Assembly (NCBI GenBank): GCA_016184315.1
Contig: JACPCU010000030.1
Location: 1-32,264 of the forward strand
From: Nitrososphaerota archaeon
GTDB taxonomy: Archaea; Thermoproteota; Nitrososphaeria; Nitrososphaerales; JACQRY01
Length of the DNA stretch: 32,264 nucleotides
Direction of reading: 5' to 3'
Below are positions 1 through 7,319 of the stretch, in pieces; the first letter of the stretch is position 1, and each line of letters starts with the position of its first letter. The notes under the pieces were generated by a model. It was not told the origin of the DNA. It made no database searches and worked only from the letters and a program-made list of their open reading frames with translations. Made by a program: the position numbers and the translations under genes.

Positions 1-204
1 AACAGCACCCACATATCGATATCAGCATCCTACCTACAAACGGACACGCCTAAAACTCTCCGAGTAACAGGCACGGTCGCAGTACCAGAATTCCCGCAAC
101 GCATCATTATCCTATTCGCAGCCACAATGGTAGTAGCGTTCATACTCCAGCGATCACTCAGAAAACCATCAAACAAGCCCGAGCGTCTTGCAACGCAACT
201 CTGA
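1..204 (+). CDS. C-terminal end of a secreted surface protein with PEF-type membrane anchor (partial)
   Basis: Frame 1 is open from the window edge to a TGA at 202-204, giving the last 67 residues of a protein. Residues 26-33 read GTVAVPEF, followed by a proline, a hydrophobic stretch of about 17 residues (IIILFAATMVVAFIL) and a basic tail (QRSLRKP). A V-P-E-F-P motif just before a single membrane segment and an Arg/Lys tail is the architecture of archaeal PEF-CTERM-like surface proteins. The preceding Thr/Ser-rich residues fit an extracellular beta-sandwich domain. The ectodomain lies outside the window, so its role is unknown. The ORF on the opposite strand here is a shadow. Confidence 0.7.
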   Translation, partial: NSTHISISASYLQTDTPKTLRVTGTVAVPEFPQRIIILFAATMVVAFILQRSLRKPSNKPERLATQL

Positions 205-328
205 TGACCCACAACGTCTCATCACCAGCCTTACTTCAGGTCTAATGCAAATGTTAGAAACAAGGTAGGGCAGACGGATTCAAAAATCTGTGGCTTTCGC
301 TTATATATTAACATCGGAACTTGCCGCC

Positions 329-1372
329 ATGGTCGATCCATACGTTGCCATGGCCATGCAAATGGAGACCAAAGCATCATACATCACTGGAAAGACACCA
401 AAGTCTCAGCTGAAAGAAAACATCAATCACTTTGGCGAGCTGTTGGATAGGTTTGTGCCGTTTGTTGAGCAGTGGACTCGGGGCTCTGCCCCCAAGCTAG
501 TTGGACTCAGCGAGGGCGTCCTGCATGGGTTTGGGCCTGCGCGTAAGAGAAGCTTCCAAACGAATCTGAAGCTAGCAGTTAACATTCCAGGAGAGTCCAC
601 TGACCTACTAGCAGAGAAATGCAAGCAGTATCGGTTGTACACTGCCGGAACCTTATTCGAGGTCGACGAAGCATATCGCGGGTACTTCTTTCACACCGGT
701 TTCATCATAGACCCTCAAGGAAAGATCATTCTGAAACATAGAAAGAATAATCGACCCGGAGCCTCGATAGAACTGTCGACCGGTCCTCACGCGATTCTGG
801 ACAAGTATGGCAACGACGCAGAGAAGATCTTCCCAGTGGCAAAAACGCCTATAGGGAATCTTGCTATGCTGATCGGTTACGAAAGTAGGTTTCCGGAAGT
901 AGCTCGTTGTCTTGCGCTCAACGGGGCTGAACTAATGATACATCCGTCCACCACCGGCCACAGAAATCCTCGAGACATCGAAACTTACACGATGCTAAGC
1001 CGAATCCGCGCTTTCGAAAACAATGTTTACCTGATGGCGGTAGACTGGGCTAGATCGCCTTCATCTGAAATACTCAATCCAGCAGGCACGTCGATGATTG
1101 TTGACTTCAACGGTGACGTTGTAAGTTCATCTGACATGCCTCTGGAAACCTGTGTTTACGGTCTGATTGACATAGAAAGGCTGAGGCGCGTCAGAAGGAG
1201 TAGATGTTTTCTGGCAGAGCTGGAGACCGAACTATACGCTGGAGTCTACAGGGAGAAGCAATGTAATATTCCGAACAGGTGTGCCGAAAAACCTGCGCAA
1301 AACCAAGAGGAAAACTGGGCGTGGAGTAGCAAGGTCATTCAGAAATTGATCAAAGATGGAATAATTACGTAG
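329..1372 (+). CDS. Nitrilase-superfamily protein with catalytic Cys replaced by Gly
   Basis: Length (347 residues) and motifs match the carbon-nitrogen hydrolase fold: an N-terminal strand PYVAMAMQ, the Glu region VGLSEG (Glu62), the Lys region KHRKNN (Lys139) and the nucleophile elbow. The elbow normally reads CYxxRFPE but here reads GYESRFPE, so the nucleophile position is Gly183 (GGT at 875-877). The remainder of the elbow, including RFPE, is intact. Family members hydrolyse nitriles, amides or carbamoyl groups through that Cys; without it, ordinary catalysis is unlikely, so a binding or regulatory role or a recent inactivation is possible. The ATG at 329 leaves only a few residues before the first strand, as usual in the family; an in-frame GTG at 290 would add 13 residues. 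The C-terminal 40 residues look like an extension. The molybdopterin gene faces it convergently. Confidence 0.8.
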   Translation: MVDPYVAMAMQMETKASYITGKTPKSQLKENINHFGELLDRFVPFVEQWTRGSAPKLVGLSEGVLHGFGPARKRSFQTNLKLAVNIPGESTDLLAEKCKQYRLYTAGTLFEVDEAYRGYFFHTGFIIDPQGKIILKHRKNNRPGASIELSTGPHAILDKYGNDAEKIFPVAKTPIGNLAMLIGYESRFPEVARCLALNGAELMIHPSTTGHRNPRDIETYTMLSRIRAFENNVYLMAVDWARSPSSEILNPAGTSMIVDFNGDVVSSSDMPLETCVYGLIDIERLRRVRRSRCFLAELETELYAGVYREKQCNIPNRCAEKPAQNQEENWAWSSKVIQKLIKDGIIT

Positions 1373-1484
1373 CCGCGTGGCAGGAGCATCATTACAGGTG
1401 GCTCCACGAGTCGTGGAAGCATTAAGGATGTGTCCTTGGTTGAGTCACCCAGTCAATGTAGGATTGTTCCTTCTGGACTCAACT

Positions 1485-4004
1485 TCAGGCTTTGTAAACG
1501 GCTACGGGGATGTGTGAATCTACTGCGGTAGAGACGTAGTCGATATTCTCCATGTCGAATGATACCAGATCGTTGAAGTTTATCCCTCTGCCCCGGCCTA
1601 CGCCAATCCTCTTGGCGAATCTTCCTCCACCTCCTTGGCAGGCGACGACCTCAGGATGAACCAGATTGGTGACCTTAGCCTTTGCATTCACCTTCTTGCC
1701 GTAGGCAGTCTCAATCCAAATCTCATCTCCGTCTTGGATACCCTTCTTCTTGGCAGTCTCCACGTTTATTCCGACGTCGTCTGCTCGGAGTTTCTCTCCG
1801 AGTTGTGATGTGAGGGAGTTTGAGTGGCCGAAGCTGAACGACATTTGTGGAACCTTGTAGTTGACGAGAATTAGGTCGAACTTTTCGTTTTTTCTGGTTT
1901 GGGCTGCGCAGGGTTTCCAATCGGGCAGTGGGTGATAGTCGGATGTATCCCATGGCAGACCGAGCTCTCTGGTGAGCTTGTCAACTTCTTCTCCTGCTTG
2001 CTTCATGAACTCGAAGTATACGTGAATTCTTGGTCCGGGAAAGGCGCCTCGGTACATCGCCTGTGCAGTCCTCTCTTTGACCATTAAGCCGTCTCGCATG
2101 TACCACTCCAAACCATGTTCCGATCCCAGTCTTGATTTGAGTCTGCGATCAACCATATCCAAGAACGGGAATTTTTTGCTGCGGTCCAGCCGTTGAGTCT
2201 CCTTCAAACCCCATGCCTTGTTGATTGATTCATTGACGTCGCTTAGGAAACCGGCGCGCTCGGCCAGATCTAGGAAGATTTCGGCTGGGCTCACCAGCTT
2301 GTCCCAAGGAGGATCGAATGGTGGTTCAACTACAGGCTTTTGTCCGTAGAAGAACCATGGTTTCATGCCGCTTTCGCTGCGTTCTCCTTTACCTAAGGCC
2401 AAGCGTTCAAGATAGTGGAGGTCTGGGAATACGATGTCGGCGAACTGTGAGGTCTCGTCCAGCTCCAATGCGAAGGACGCCATGAAGGGTATCTTCTGGA
2501 GGACTTTTTCTATCTGCGATGGAGAGATGGAGGACTTCACAAAGTTGGTTCGGATCTGGATGATCATCTCGGGCAGATAAGGCGTGTTATACAGGTCTGG
2601 TTCGAGTATGGCTTGAATGAGGAATGGTCTGCTGTACGTAGCAACGGGGAAGAGCTCAAGGAGATCCAGTGATTGTGGGCGTGTGGGTCTTCGAGCTGGA
2701 TAGTAGGGCCATTTGTGGGCGTGTTTTGGCGGAATCATTGTGAGCAGACCCTCTTCGCTTACTGACACGTCTACTACTCCGCTGCCGAGGAGACCGCCTG
2801 GGACGTCGATTCCACCTATTATGGTCTGAAGGAGCTCAACAGCGAGTCCTGAGAGCATGGAGTGTTTGTGAGCGCTTAGGCCGCGGTAGTAGGCTATGGA
2901 CGCTGGGCGGTAGGGCAGCTCCTTCCCTTTGATGGTGATGGTGCCGCCTATGTTCGCTGCTTCTCCGAACTCCTTGGCTACTCGACGTATCGTGTCGGCT
3001 GGAATGGTGGTTATGTCTGATGCTTTGTCAGGCGTGTATTTGCTGACGTGTTCTTTGAGTTTCTGGAAGGCCGGTTGGCACTCCTTGTCGTCAAGATAGT
3101 AGGTTCCTTCAAGCGCGTAGTCTCCAGATGGCTCATCCCATTTCTTGGCCCTCTTTGCAGTAGGATCCCAAATCAGAGGCTTGTTTGTTACTGGATCTCT
3201 GACATACAGTCCGTCAGCTCCGATGAGGTAGGGCGCGTTGGTTCTCTGTTTCAGGAATTTTTCGTCGTAAATCCTGTAATCGTTTAGGAGCAGGTTCACC
3301 ATGCATAAGGCGAGGGCCGCATCGGTTCCCGGCCTGATTGGAAGCCATTCCTCCGCTTTGGCCGCGGCATAGGAGCCTACTGGATCGACGGCTACGACTT
3401 TTATGCCTCCTGGGCGTTTGGCTGCGATTTCAAGAGCGGCGTGCATTACGTCGTAGTTGACGATTGAGCCGTATCCTGAGCCGAAGAGAATGAGATACTT
3501 TGTTAGTGAAGCATCAGGGTTAGCCTCCATGGCGCCCTCTGTGGCGTAATGGATGTTGTGTACGTTGTTGCCGCAGTAGAAGCCTGATGAGAAGGGTCTG
3601 AATTCGGTTCCGAAGGCTTGGCACCAGGGAGCGATGATGTCGTAGGCGGTAAAGTAGTCGAAGGAAGTGACGTAGAGGAGCCGGGGATCCTTGTCCTTCA
3701 CCTTGCGAAGCCGCTCTGCGACTGTAGTTAATGCTTCTTCCCAGCTGATGGTTTCCCACTTTGGATCCTCGTCGAGAGCCTTGTGTGGGTTTGTTCTTTT
3801 CAGGGGCTTGGTAACGCGGTAGGGGGAGTATCGGTAGAGGAAGCCTGATGCGCCTTTAGCACATATTTTGCCTCGGTTATGCGGATTCGCCGGGTCGCCT
3901 TCGATGGCGACTACTTTGCCGTTGACGCGGTGGACTAGGATCCCGCAGTTGTTTAGACAGAGCTCGCAGGCCGAGCGTATCCAAAGATCATCTTTCACTT
4001 GCAA
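1485..4004 (-). CDS. Molybdopterin-dependent oxidoreductase, catalytic subunit (DMSO reductase family)
   Basis: This 839-residue protein is a full-length MopB enzyme. It has an N-terminal [4Fe-4S] motif C-x2-C-x3-C-x27-C (Cys13, 16, 20, 48), then FLYRYSPYRVTKPLKR, and a Cys at 144 (SGFYCGNN) at the usual position of the Mo/W-coordinating residue. The C-terminal dinucleotide-binding domain includes GDEIWIETAYG and a Gly-rich stretch. Relatives act as polysulfide/thiosulfate reductases, arsenate reductases or formate dehydrogenases; the substrate cannot be read from sequence. There is no twin-arginine signal, so it is probably cytoplasmic. The start is TTG at 4004 (or GTG two codons later), about 30 bases downstream of an AT-rich GATTAAATC element, consistent with leaderless transcription. 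No electron-transfer subunit adjoins it; a NrfD-type anchor is encoded alone at 15.8 kb. Confidence 0.9.
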   Translation of the reverse strand: MQVKDDLWIRSACELCLNNCGILVHRVNGKVVAIEGDPANPHNRGKICAKGASGFLYRYSPYRVTKPLKRTNPHKALDEDPKWETISWEEALTTVAERLRKVKDKDPRLLYVTSFDYFTAYDIIAPWCQAFGTEFRPFSSGFYCGNNVHNIHYATEGAMEANPDASLTKYLILFGSGYGSIVNYDVMHAALEIAAKRPGGIKVVAVDPVGSYAAAKAEEWLPIRPGTDAALALCMVNLLLNDYRIYDEKFLKQRTNAPYLIGADGLYVRDPVTNKPLIWDPTAKRAKKWDEPSGDYALEGTYYLDDKECQPAFQKLKEHVSKYTPDKASDITTIPADTIRRVAKEFGEAANIGGTITIKGKELPYRPASIAYYRGLSAHKHSMLSGLAVELLQTIIGGIDVPGGLLGSGVVDVSVSEEGLLTMIPPKHAHKWPYYPARRPTRPQSLDLLELFPVATYSRPFLIQAILEPDLYNTPYLPEMIIQIRTNFVKSSISPSQIEKVLQKIPFMASFALELDETSQFADIVFPDLHYLERLALGKGERSESGMKPWFFYGQKPVVEPPFDPPWDKLVSPAEIFLDLAERAGFLSDVNESINKAWGLKETQRLDRSKKFPFLDMVDRRLKSRLGSEHGLEWYMRDGLMVKERTAQAMYRGAFPGPRIHVYFEFMKQAGEEVDKLTRELGLPWDTSDYHPLPDWKPCAAQTRKNEKFDLILVNYKVPQMSFSFGHSNSLTSQLGEKLRADDVGINVETAKKKGIQDGDEIWIETAYGKKVNAKAKVTNLVHPEVVACQGGGGRFAKRIGVGRGRGINFNDLVSFDMENIDYVSTAVDSHIPVAVYKA

Positions 4005-4071
4005 GAGATAGGTTAGTTGGGTGCTCGTTCGGATTTAATCCTTTCTCATGAGAGTTAAGTGTTCACATGTT

Positions 4072-4089
4072 GGAACCTGTTCTGGTTCC
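4072..4089. promoter_or_regulatory. Inverted repeat in divergent promoter region, candidate operator
   Basis: GGAACC-TGTTCT-GGTTCC is a perfect 6-base inverted repeat with a 6-base centre. It sits in the 195-base gap between the divergently transcribed molybdopterin oxidoreductase and the ABC exporter, upstream of the expected core promoters of both. This is compatible with a dimeric regulator site. No regulator gene is adjacent and no function is shown. Confidence 0.3.
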
Positions 4090-4148
4090 TCTCCCAAGCT
4101 GCAGACGAGTATTCTTGTCGAGGGTAACGGGAAGGAAAGACCTAGTAT

Positions 4149-4165
4149 CTTTTTGCTTGAAAAAG
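4149..4165. promoter_or_regulatory. Inverted repeat upstream of ABC exporter start
   Basis: CTTTTT-GCTTG-AAAAAG is a perfect 6-base inverted repeat ending 34 bases before the ATG of the ABC ATPase gene. Its position overlaps where a core promoter would lie, so it could be an operator or simply AT-rich promoter sequence. Confidence 0.25.
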
Positions 4166-4199
4166 GTTAACTAGCATACATGAACCCCCGAGTTTTGCC

Positions 4200-5207
4200 A
4201 TGCAGAACGCGGACTTTGCTGTTGATGTTCAAGGGTTGAGCAAGGTCTACGATGGCAAGGTGAGGGCTCTTGACGGGGTCGATTTGAAGATTGAGGCGGG
4301 GAATGTTTTTGCTTTGCTTGGGCCGAACGGTGCTGGTAAAACTACTCTGATGAGGATTCTGACGACTCAGATAAAGCCTTCATCGGGTAAGGCATCCGTA
4401 TTCGGCTGTGATGTTGTTCGAGGCGAATCTAGTGTCAGAAGGCTCGTGAGCTATGTTCCTCAGGAGATAGGTGTTTGGACGGACATTACAGGGTATGAGA
4501 ATCTCTTGATCTATTCTAAGCTCTACGCGATCCCTTCGGACAAGAGGAGAAAAACTATCGATGAGGTCTTGGGCATAGTCGGCTTGTGGGATGTTGCGAA
4601 CAGCATTGTCAAGACGTATTCTGGGGGGATGATTAGGCGGCTGGAGCTCGCATCAGCTATGCTGACCAGTCCCAAGATCATGTTCTTGGATGAGCCTACC
4701 ATAGGTTTGGATCCTTCGGCTCGTAAAGCGGTCTGGGAGAGGCTGTGGTCATTTAGGAAGGAGCGGGGCACCACAATTTTCTATAATACTCATTACATGG
4801 ATGAGGCGGATCAGTACTCCGATATGATAGGGATCATAAACAGGGGTAGAGTGGTCACGGTAGGTACGGCTGAAAGCCTGAAGGATTCTATTGGAAAAGA
4901 TATGATAGTTTTCAGCTTGCAGAACCATTCCGCGGCTGATATTCCTATGGAAAGAATCACGGCGCTGGATTCGGTTTACGGTGCCAGTGTTGAAGGTTCT
5001 GAGCTATCTGTCTTGGTGAGAGATACGGAGAGCTCTCTGCCGTCTACGGTCAAGGTGTTGTTCGAGGCCGGCGTAGCTATCGAGAAGATTTCTGTTGCTA
5101 AGCCAACGCTTGATCAAGTGTTCGCGAGTTATGCGGGGCCGCAGGCTGAGAAGAGGGATGGTGTCCGTCAGGTAAGGGCGGTTAGGCGGCTGATCAGGAG
5201 AGGGTAG
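4200..5207 (+). CDS. ABC-2 type exporter, ATP-binding protein (DrrA-like)
   Basis: This 335-residue ATPase has Walker A GPNGAGKTT (41-49), a Q-loop in YVPQEIG, an ABC signature YSGGMIRRLELA (140-151; the usual Q after SGG is M-I-R-R here, common in DrrA-type proteins), Walker B IMFLDEP (160-166) and the H-loop His198. The length beyond the ~230-residue ATPase core is a C-terminal domain typical of drug/polysaccharide exporters of the DrrA/NodI class. Its stop overlaps the GTG start of the permease gene by one base, so the two are translationally coupled and form one transporter at the cytoplasmic membrane. The substrate is unknown. Confidence 0.92.
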   Translation: MQNADFAVDVQGLSKVYDGKVRALDGVDLKIEAGNVFALLGPNGAGKTTLMRILTTQIKPSSGKASVFGCDVVRGESSVRRLVSYVPQEIGVWTDITGYENLLIYSKLYAIPSDKRRKTIDEVLGIVGLWDVANSIVKTYSGGMIRRLELASAMLTSPKIMFLDEPTIGLDPSARKAVWERLWSFRKERGTTIFYNTHYMDEADQYSDMIGIINRGRVVTVGTAESLKDSIGKDMIVFSLQNHSAADIPMERITALDSVYGASVEGSELSVLVRDTESSLPSTVKVLFEAGVAIEKISVAKPTLDQVFASYAGPQAEKRDGVRQVRAVRRLIRRG

Positions 5208-5977
5208 TGGTCTTGATTGAGTCGATGAGGAATATGGCGGTTATGATTGAGCTGGAAGTTAGGCGTCTGAGGCATGATTGGGCGGAGCTGTACGGTAGGG
5301 CGATTCAGCCTTTGCTGTGGCTGGGGGTCTTCGGCCCGATTATGAGCACGATTAGGGCCATACCGACGGGAGGAGTGCCGTATATTGACTTCATCACTCC
5401 GGGGGTGTTGCTGCAGTCTGTGACGTTTGTTTCGATTCATTACGGCATAAACATTGTGTGGGAGAGGGAGTCAGGCATCTTGAAGAAGCTTCTGGTGATC
5501 CCTGGGCCGCGGTATTCTATTGTGATCGGGAGGGCTATGGCGTCGGGGCTGAGGGCGATTTTCCAGTCTCTGATCATTCTTCCTGTGGCGTTGTTGATCG
5601 GGGTTAGGTTTGTGCCCAATCCTCTGTACTTTGTTTTGGCGATTGTGGTCATTTTTCTTATCTCTGGGGGCTTCGCTTCTTTTTCCATTCTTATTGCGTC
5701 TTTCATGAAGACCAGGGAGCGGTTTATGGGCATAGGCCAGTCTTTGAGCTTCCCTCTTCTCTTTACTAGCAACGCCCTTTATCCGCTGAGCATTATGCCT
5801 CCGCCCCTCCAGTTCATAGCTCGGCTCAACCCGATGTCCTATGTTGTCAACGCAGTCCGAGGGTTAACGATAACAGGAGACATCTCCAATCTCGCTGTTG
5901 ATCTGCTGGCAGTAGGAATATTCGACGTAGCCATGTTTGTCGCGGCGTCTATCAGCTTCAAAAGAGTAATAGAATAA
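5207..5977 (+). CDS. ABC-2 type exporter, permease
   Basis: This is a 256-residue polytopic protein with about six hydrophobic segments, matching the ABC-2 membrane family in length. The region IVWERESGILKKLLVIPGPR is the amphipathic loop characteristic of DrrB/NodJ-type permeases, and SNALYPLSIMPPPLQFIARLNP with NAVRG near the C-terminus is the family signature. The GTG start overlaps the stop of the ATPase gene by one base. It provides the membrane path for the upstream ATPase. Third codon positions are strongly G/T-biased, unlike the amidohydrolase gene on the same strand 1.4 kb further on. Confidence 0.9.
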   Translation: MVLIESMRNMAVMIELEVRRLRHDWAELYGRAIQPLLWLGVFGPIMSTIRAIPTGGVPYIDFITPGVLLQSVTFVSIHYGINIVWERESGILKKLLVIPGPRYSIVIGRAMASGLRAIFQSLIILPVALLIGVRFVPNPLYFVLAIVVIFLISGGFASFSILIASFMKTRERFMGIGQSLSFPLLFTSNALYPLSIMPPPLQFIARLNPMSYVVNAVRGLTITGDISNLAVDLLAVGIFDVAMFVAASISFKRVIE

Positions 5978-6234
5978 CTGTAGATACTCCTTAGTTCTAT
6001 CTGTCACGGCAAATAAACGCGCCAAGAAAGGTGGGACGAATGGGGCTTGATCTCTTCTTTTAGGTCCCATAGGCACCCGAGTTCTTCTAGGAATTCTTTG
6101 TTCTCCTTCATAGAGGTCTCTAGGCGTTTTGGGCACTCCGAATCCTGTTCACTATGGGACTTCTTTCAGTCTTATCGAAGTAAGAATTGGAGCGAATGAC
6201 ATTAGGATTCTTGATGTATGGGTTTTCGTGATGT

Positions 6235-6372
6235 CTACCGTGCAGTGACTGTCTTCCGTTTCTCGGGTATACCTAGCCGTCCGATTTCCTCTAAGAAGAC
6301 ACGCTCATCCCTTATCACTTGCCTAGCGATCTCGAGGAATTTGGAGCTATCTTCTGAACGGTGAGATGCCAT
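6235..6372 (-). CDS. 45-residue ORF overlapping the Doc-type gene, candidate partner
   Basis: An ATG at 6370-6372 opens a 45-codon frame ending with TAG at 6235-6237. It overlaps the last 26 bases of the Doc-type gene on the same strand, an arrangement typical of translational coupling. The product is highly charged and likely helical: after a short Ser/Asp-rich start come SSKFLEIARQVIRDERVFLE and a basic end (EKRKTVTAR). I recognise no family. Position next to a Doc-like toxin and the absence of a Phd-type gene upstream make it a candidate antitoxin, but in classical phd-doc operons the antitoxin comes first. It could also be a spurious ORF. Confidence 0.45.
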   Translation of the reverse strand: MASHRSEDSSKFLEIARQVIRDERVFLEEIGRLGIPEKRKTVTAR

Positions 6373-6736
6373 GTCCCTTTAACCATTCTTTGACTTGATT
6401 CTTTGTATAAAATCTTTCTCGTATGCCCTGAAGTGCTTTGGCATCAGGAACAATCTTAGGTTCCTCACCATTCATTCTGAGAAACGTTACTGTAGCTGTG
6501 TAAGCTGTTCGCCTATTGCCACTGTCAAAGGGATGGCTTTGTATTAAGCTTCTCAAAAGGCTTGCTGCTTTGTCGTAGATGTCGCCAGGTTCGTTCTTTG
6601 CTTCCTCTATTGCAGCAGAGATAGCTGGTCTGCGTAAGACCTTATGCCTGTCAGCCTTCTTTACTCTTATCTCCGCCAAGACCTCTTTGTTTAGCTGTAT
6701 GATTTGATTCTCAGTCGGATACCTGTATTCGTTCAA
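6347..6736 (-). CDS. Doc/Fic-family protein (death-on-curing-type toxin)
   Basis: The 129-residue length matches Doc rather than full Fic proteins. The active-site motif is HPFDSGNRRTA at residues 68-78, compared with the usual H-x-F-x-(D/N)-(A/G)-N-K-R. Ser72 stands at the acidic metal-binding position and Arg75 replaces the Lys. Doc proteins phosphorylate elongation factor Tu; Fic relatives transfer AMP. Whether this variant keeps either activity is uncertain. The start is a TTG at 6734-6736 with a stop codon immediately before it in frame. No Phd-like gene precedes it; a 45-residue ORF overlaps its 3' end. The neighbourhood (tRNA gene, mixed strands) fits an accessory insertion beside a tRNA, though no attachment repeat was seen. 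Confidence 0.8.
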   Translation of the reverse strand: MNEYRYPTENQIIQLNKEVLAEIRVKKADRHKVLRRPAISAAIEEAKNEPGDIYDKAASLLRSLIQSHPFDSGNRRTAYTATVTFLRMNGEEPKIVPDAKALQGIRERFYTKNQVKEWLKGHGISPFRR

Positions 6737-6878
6737 CTACGCCTACCATTATGTATTGTCGTTTTATAGTCTACGCGCCTTTTCAGAGCTATTAGGTTGA
6801 ATTTGGGATTTGTAACTGTTTTGCGTTAAGTTCGCTGCGAACGGGGCGGCTGAGGTTACTCAAGAACTCGTGGAGACG

Positions 6879-6952
6879 TGGGGCAGATGGGATTCGAACC
6901 CATGATCTGCGCCGTGTGAGAGCGCCGTCGTAGCCAGCTGGACTACTGCCCC
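6879..6952 (-). tRNA. tRNA-Val (anticodon CAC)
   Basis: On the minus strand the acceptor 5' half GGGGCAG (6952-6946) pairs with CTGCCCC, with discriminator A at 6879. The anticodon arm GCGCT-CTCACAC-GGCGC gives a 7-base loop with CAC at positions 34-36, reading Val codon GUG. The T arm is ATGGG-TTCGAAT-CCCAT. The D stem is short (GTC/GAC). No intron is present and CCA is not encoded. A TATA element lies about 28-35 bases upstream. Confidence 0.95.
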
Positions 6953-6978
6953 AGTAAAACCCCCCTCAAATCAAGTAG

Positions 6979-6988
6979 GTATATAGAT
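6979..6988 (-). promoter_or_regulatory. TATA box of tRNA-Val
   Basis: On the minus strand the sequence TCTATATACC lies about 30 bases upstream of the mature tRNA 5' end at 6952, the expected archaeal TBP-site distance. Between it and the tRNA is a run of six Gs at the likely start of transcription. Confidence 0.6.
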
Positions 6989-7104
6989 GATTACTGGTGC
7001 CGAACCAGAGAACACTCTGTTTCAGACTTGAAATTTATATGTGAAGGGGGGGTCTGCAGCCAGCACAGACGTGAATAGTAGACCCGTTTAGCTCGTGTAG
7101 CTCT

Positions 7105-7272
7105 CTACTTCTTTACGCCCAGAGCCCTGTTCTTCAAACGCAGATCGCTGCTGCGGCACCGACGACACCTATCAGCCGCCAAAGGATTCTTACCTCCGCA
7201 CCGCAAGCAAACCTTGAAGAAGAGCCTACGCTTCTGAGCAATCTGCTTCTTCACAGCATCCGTGATCGGCAT
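7105..7272 (-). CDS. rpl40e: Ribosomal protein L40e
   Basis: The product is 55 residues from the ATG at 7270-7272 (MPITDAVKKQIAQKRR), the usual size of archaeal L40e. It is strongly basic and carries a four-cysteine zinc ribbon: C-x2-C (VCLRCGGKN) and C-x2-C (DRCRRCRSSDLR). It is part of the large ribosomal subunit. A longer in-frame reading to 7308 would add 12 residues with no family support. It is divergent from the amidohydrolase gene starting at 7320, so the 47-base gap must hold both promoters. Confidence 0.93.
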   Translation of the reverse strand: MPITDAVKKQIAQKRRLFFKVCLRCGGKNPLAADRCRRCRSSDLRLKNRALGVKK

Positions 7273-7319
7273 ATGTTTCCTGCTCCTCCCAACGCAGACA
7301 ATAATCAAGGCTTTTTTAC

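Noticed and set aside
30-212. 60-codon ORF on the minus strand at the left edge
   Set aside because: Antisense to the end of the PEF-type surface protein, whose motif and membrane segment are convincing.
1403-1417. TCCACG-AGT-CGTGGA hairpin between convergent genes, possible terminator
   Set aside because: Only a 6-base stem and no T run after it on either strand; archaeal terminators are mainly T-rich.
5864-6136. 90-codon minus-strand ORF over the permease end
   Set aside because: Composition matches the antisense of the permease gene and an AT-rich spacer; no family pattern.
6830-6842. GTTCG-CTG-CGAAC palindrome downstream of tRNA-Val, possible att site
   Set aside because: No copy of it or of the tRNA 3' end was found elsewhere in the window.
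6737-6878. Looked for a Phd-type antitoxin upstream of the Doc gene
   Set aside because: No start with a plausible frame between the TTG and the tRNA on the minus strand.
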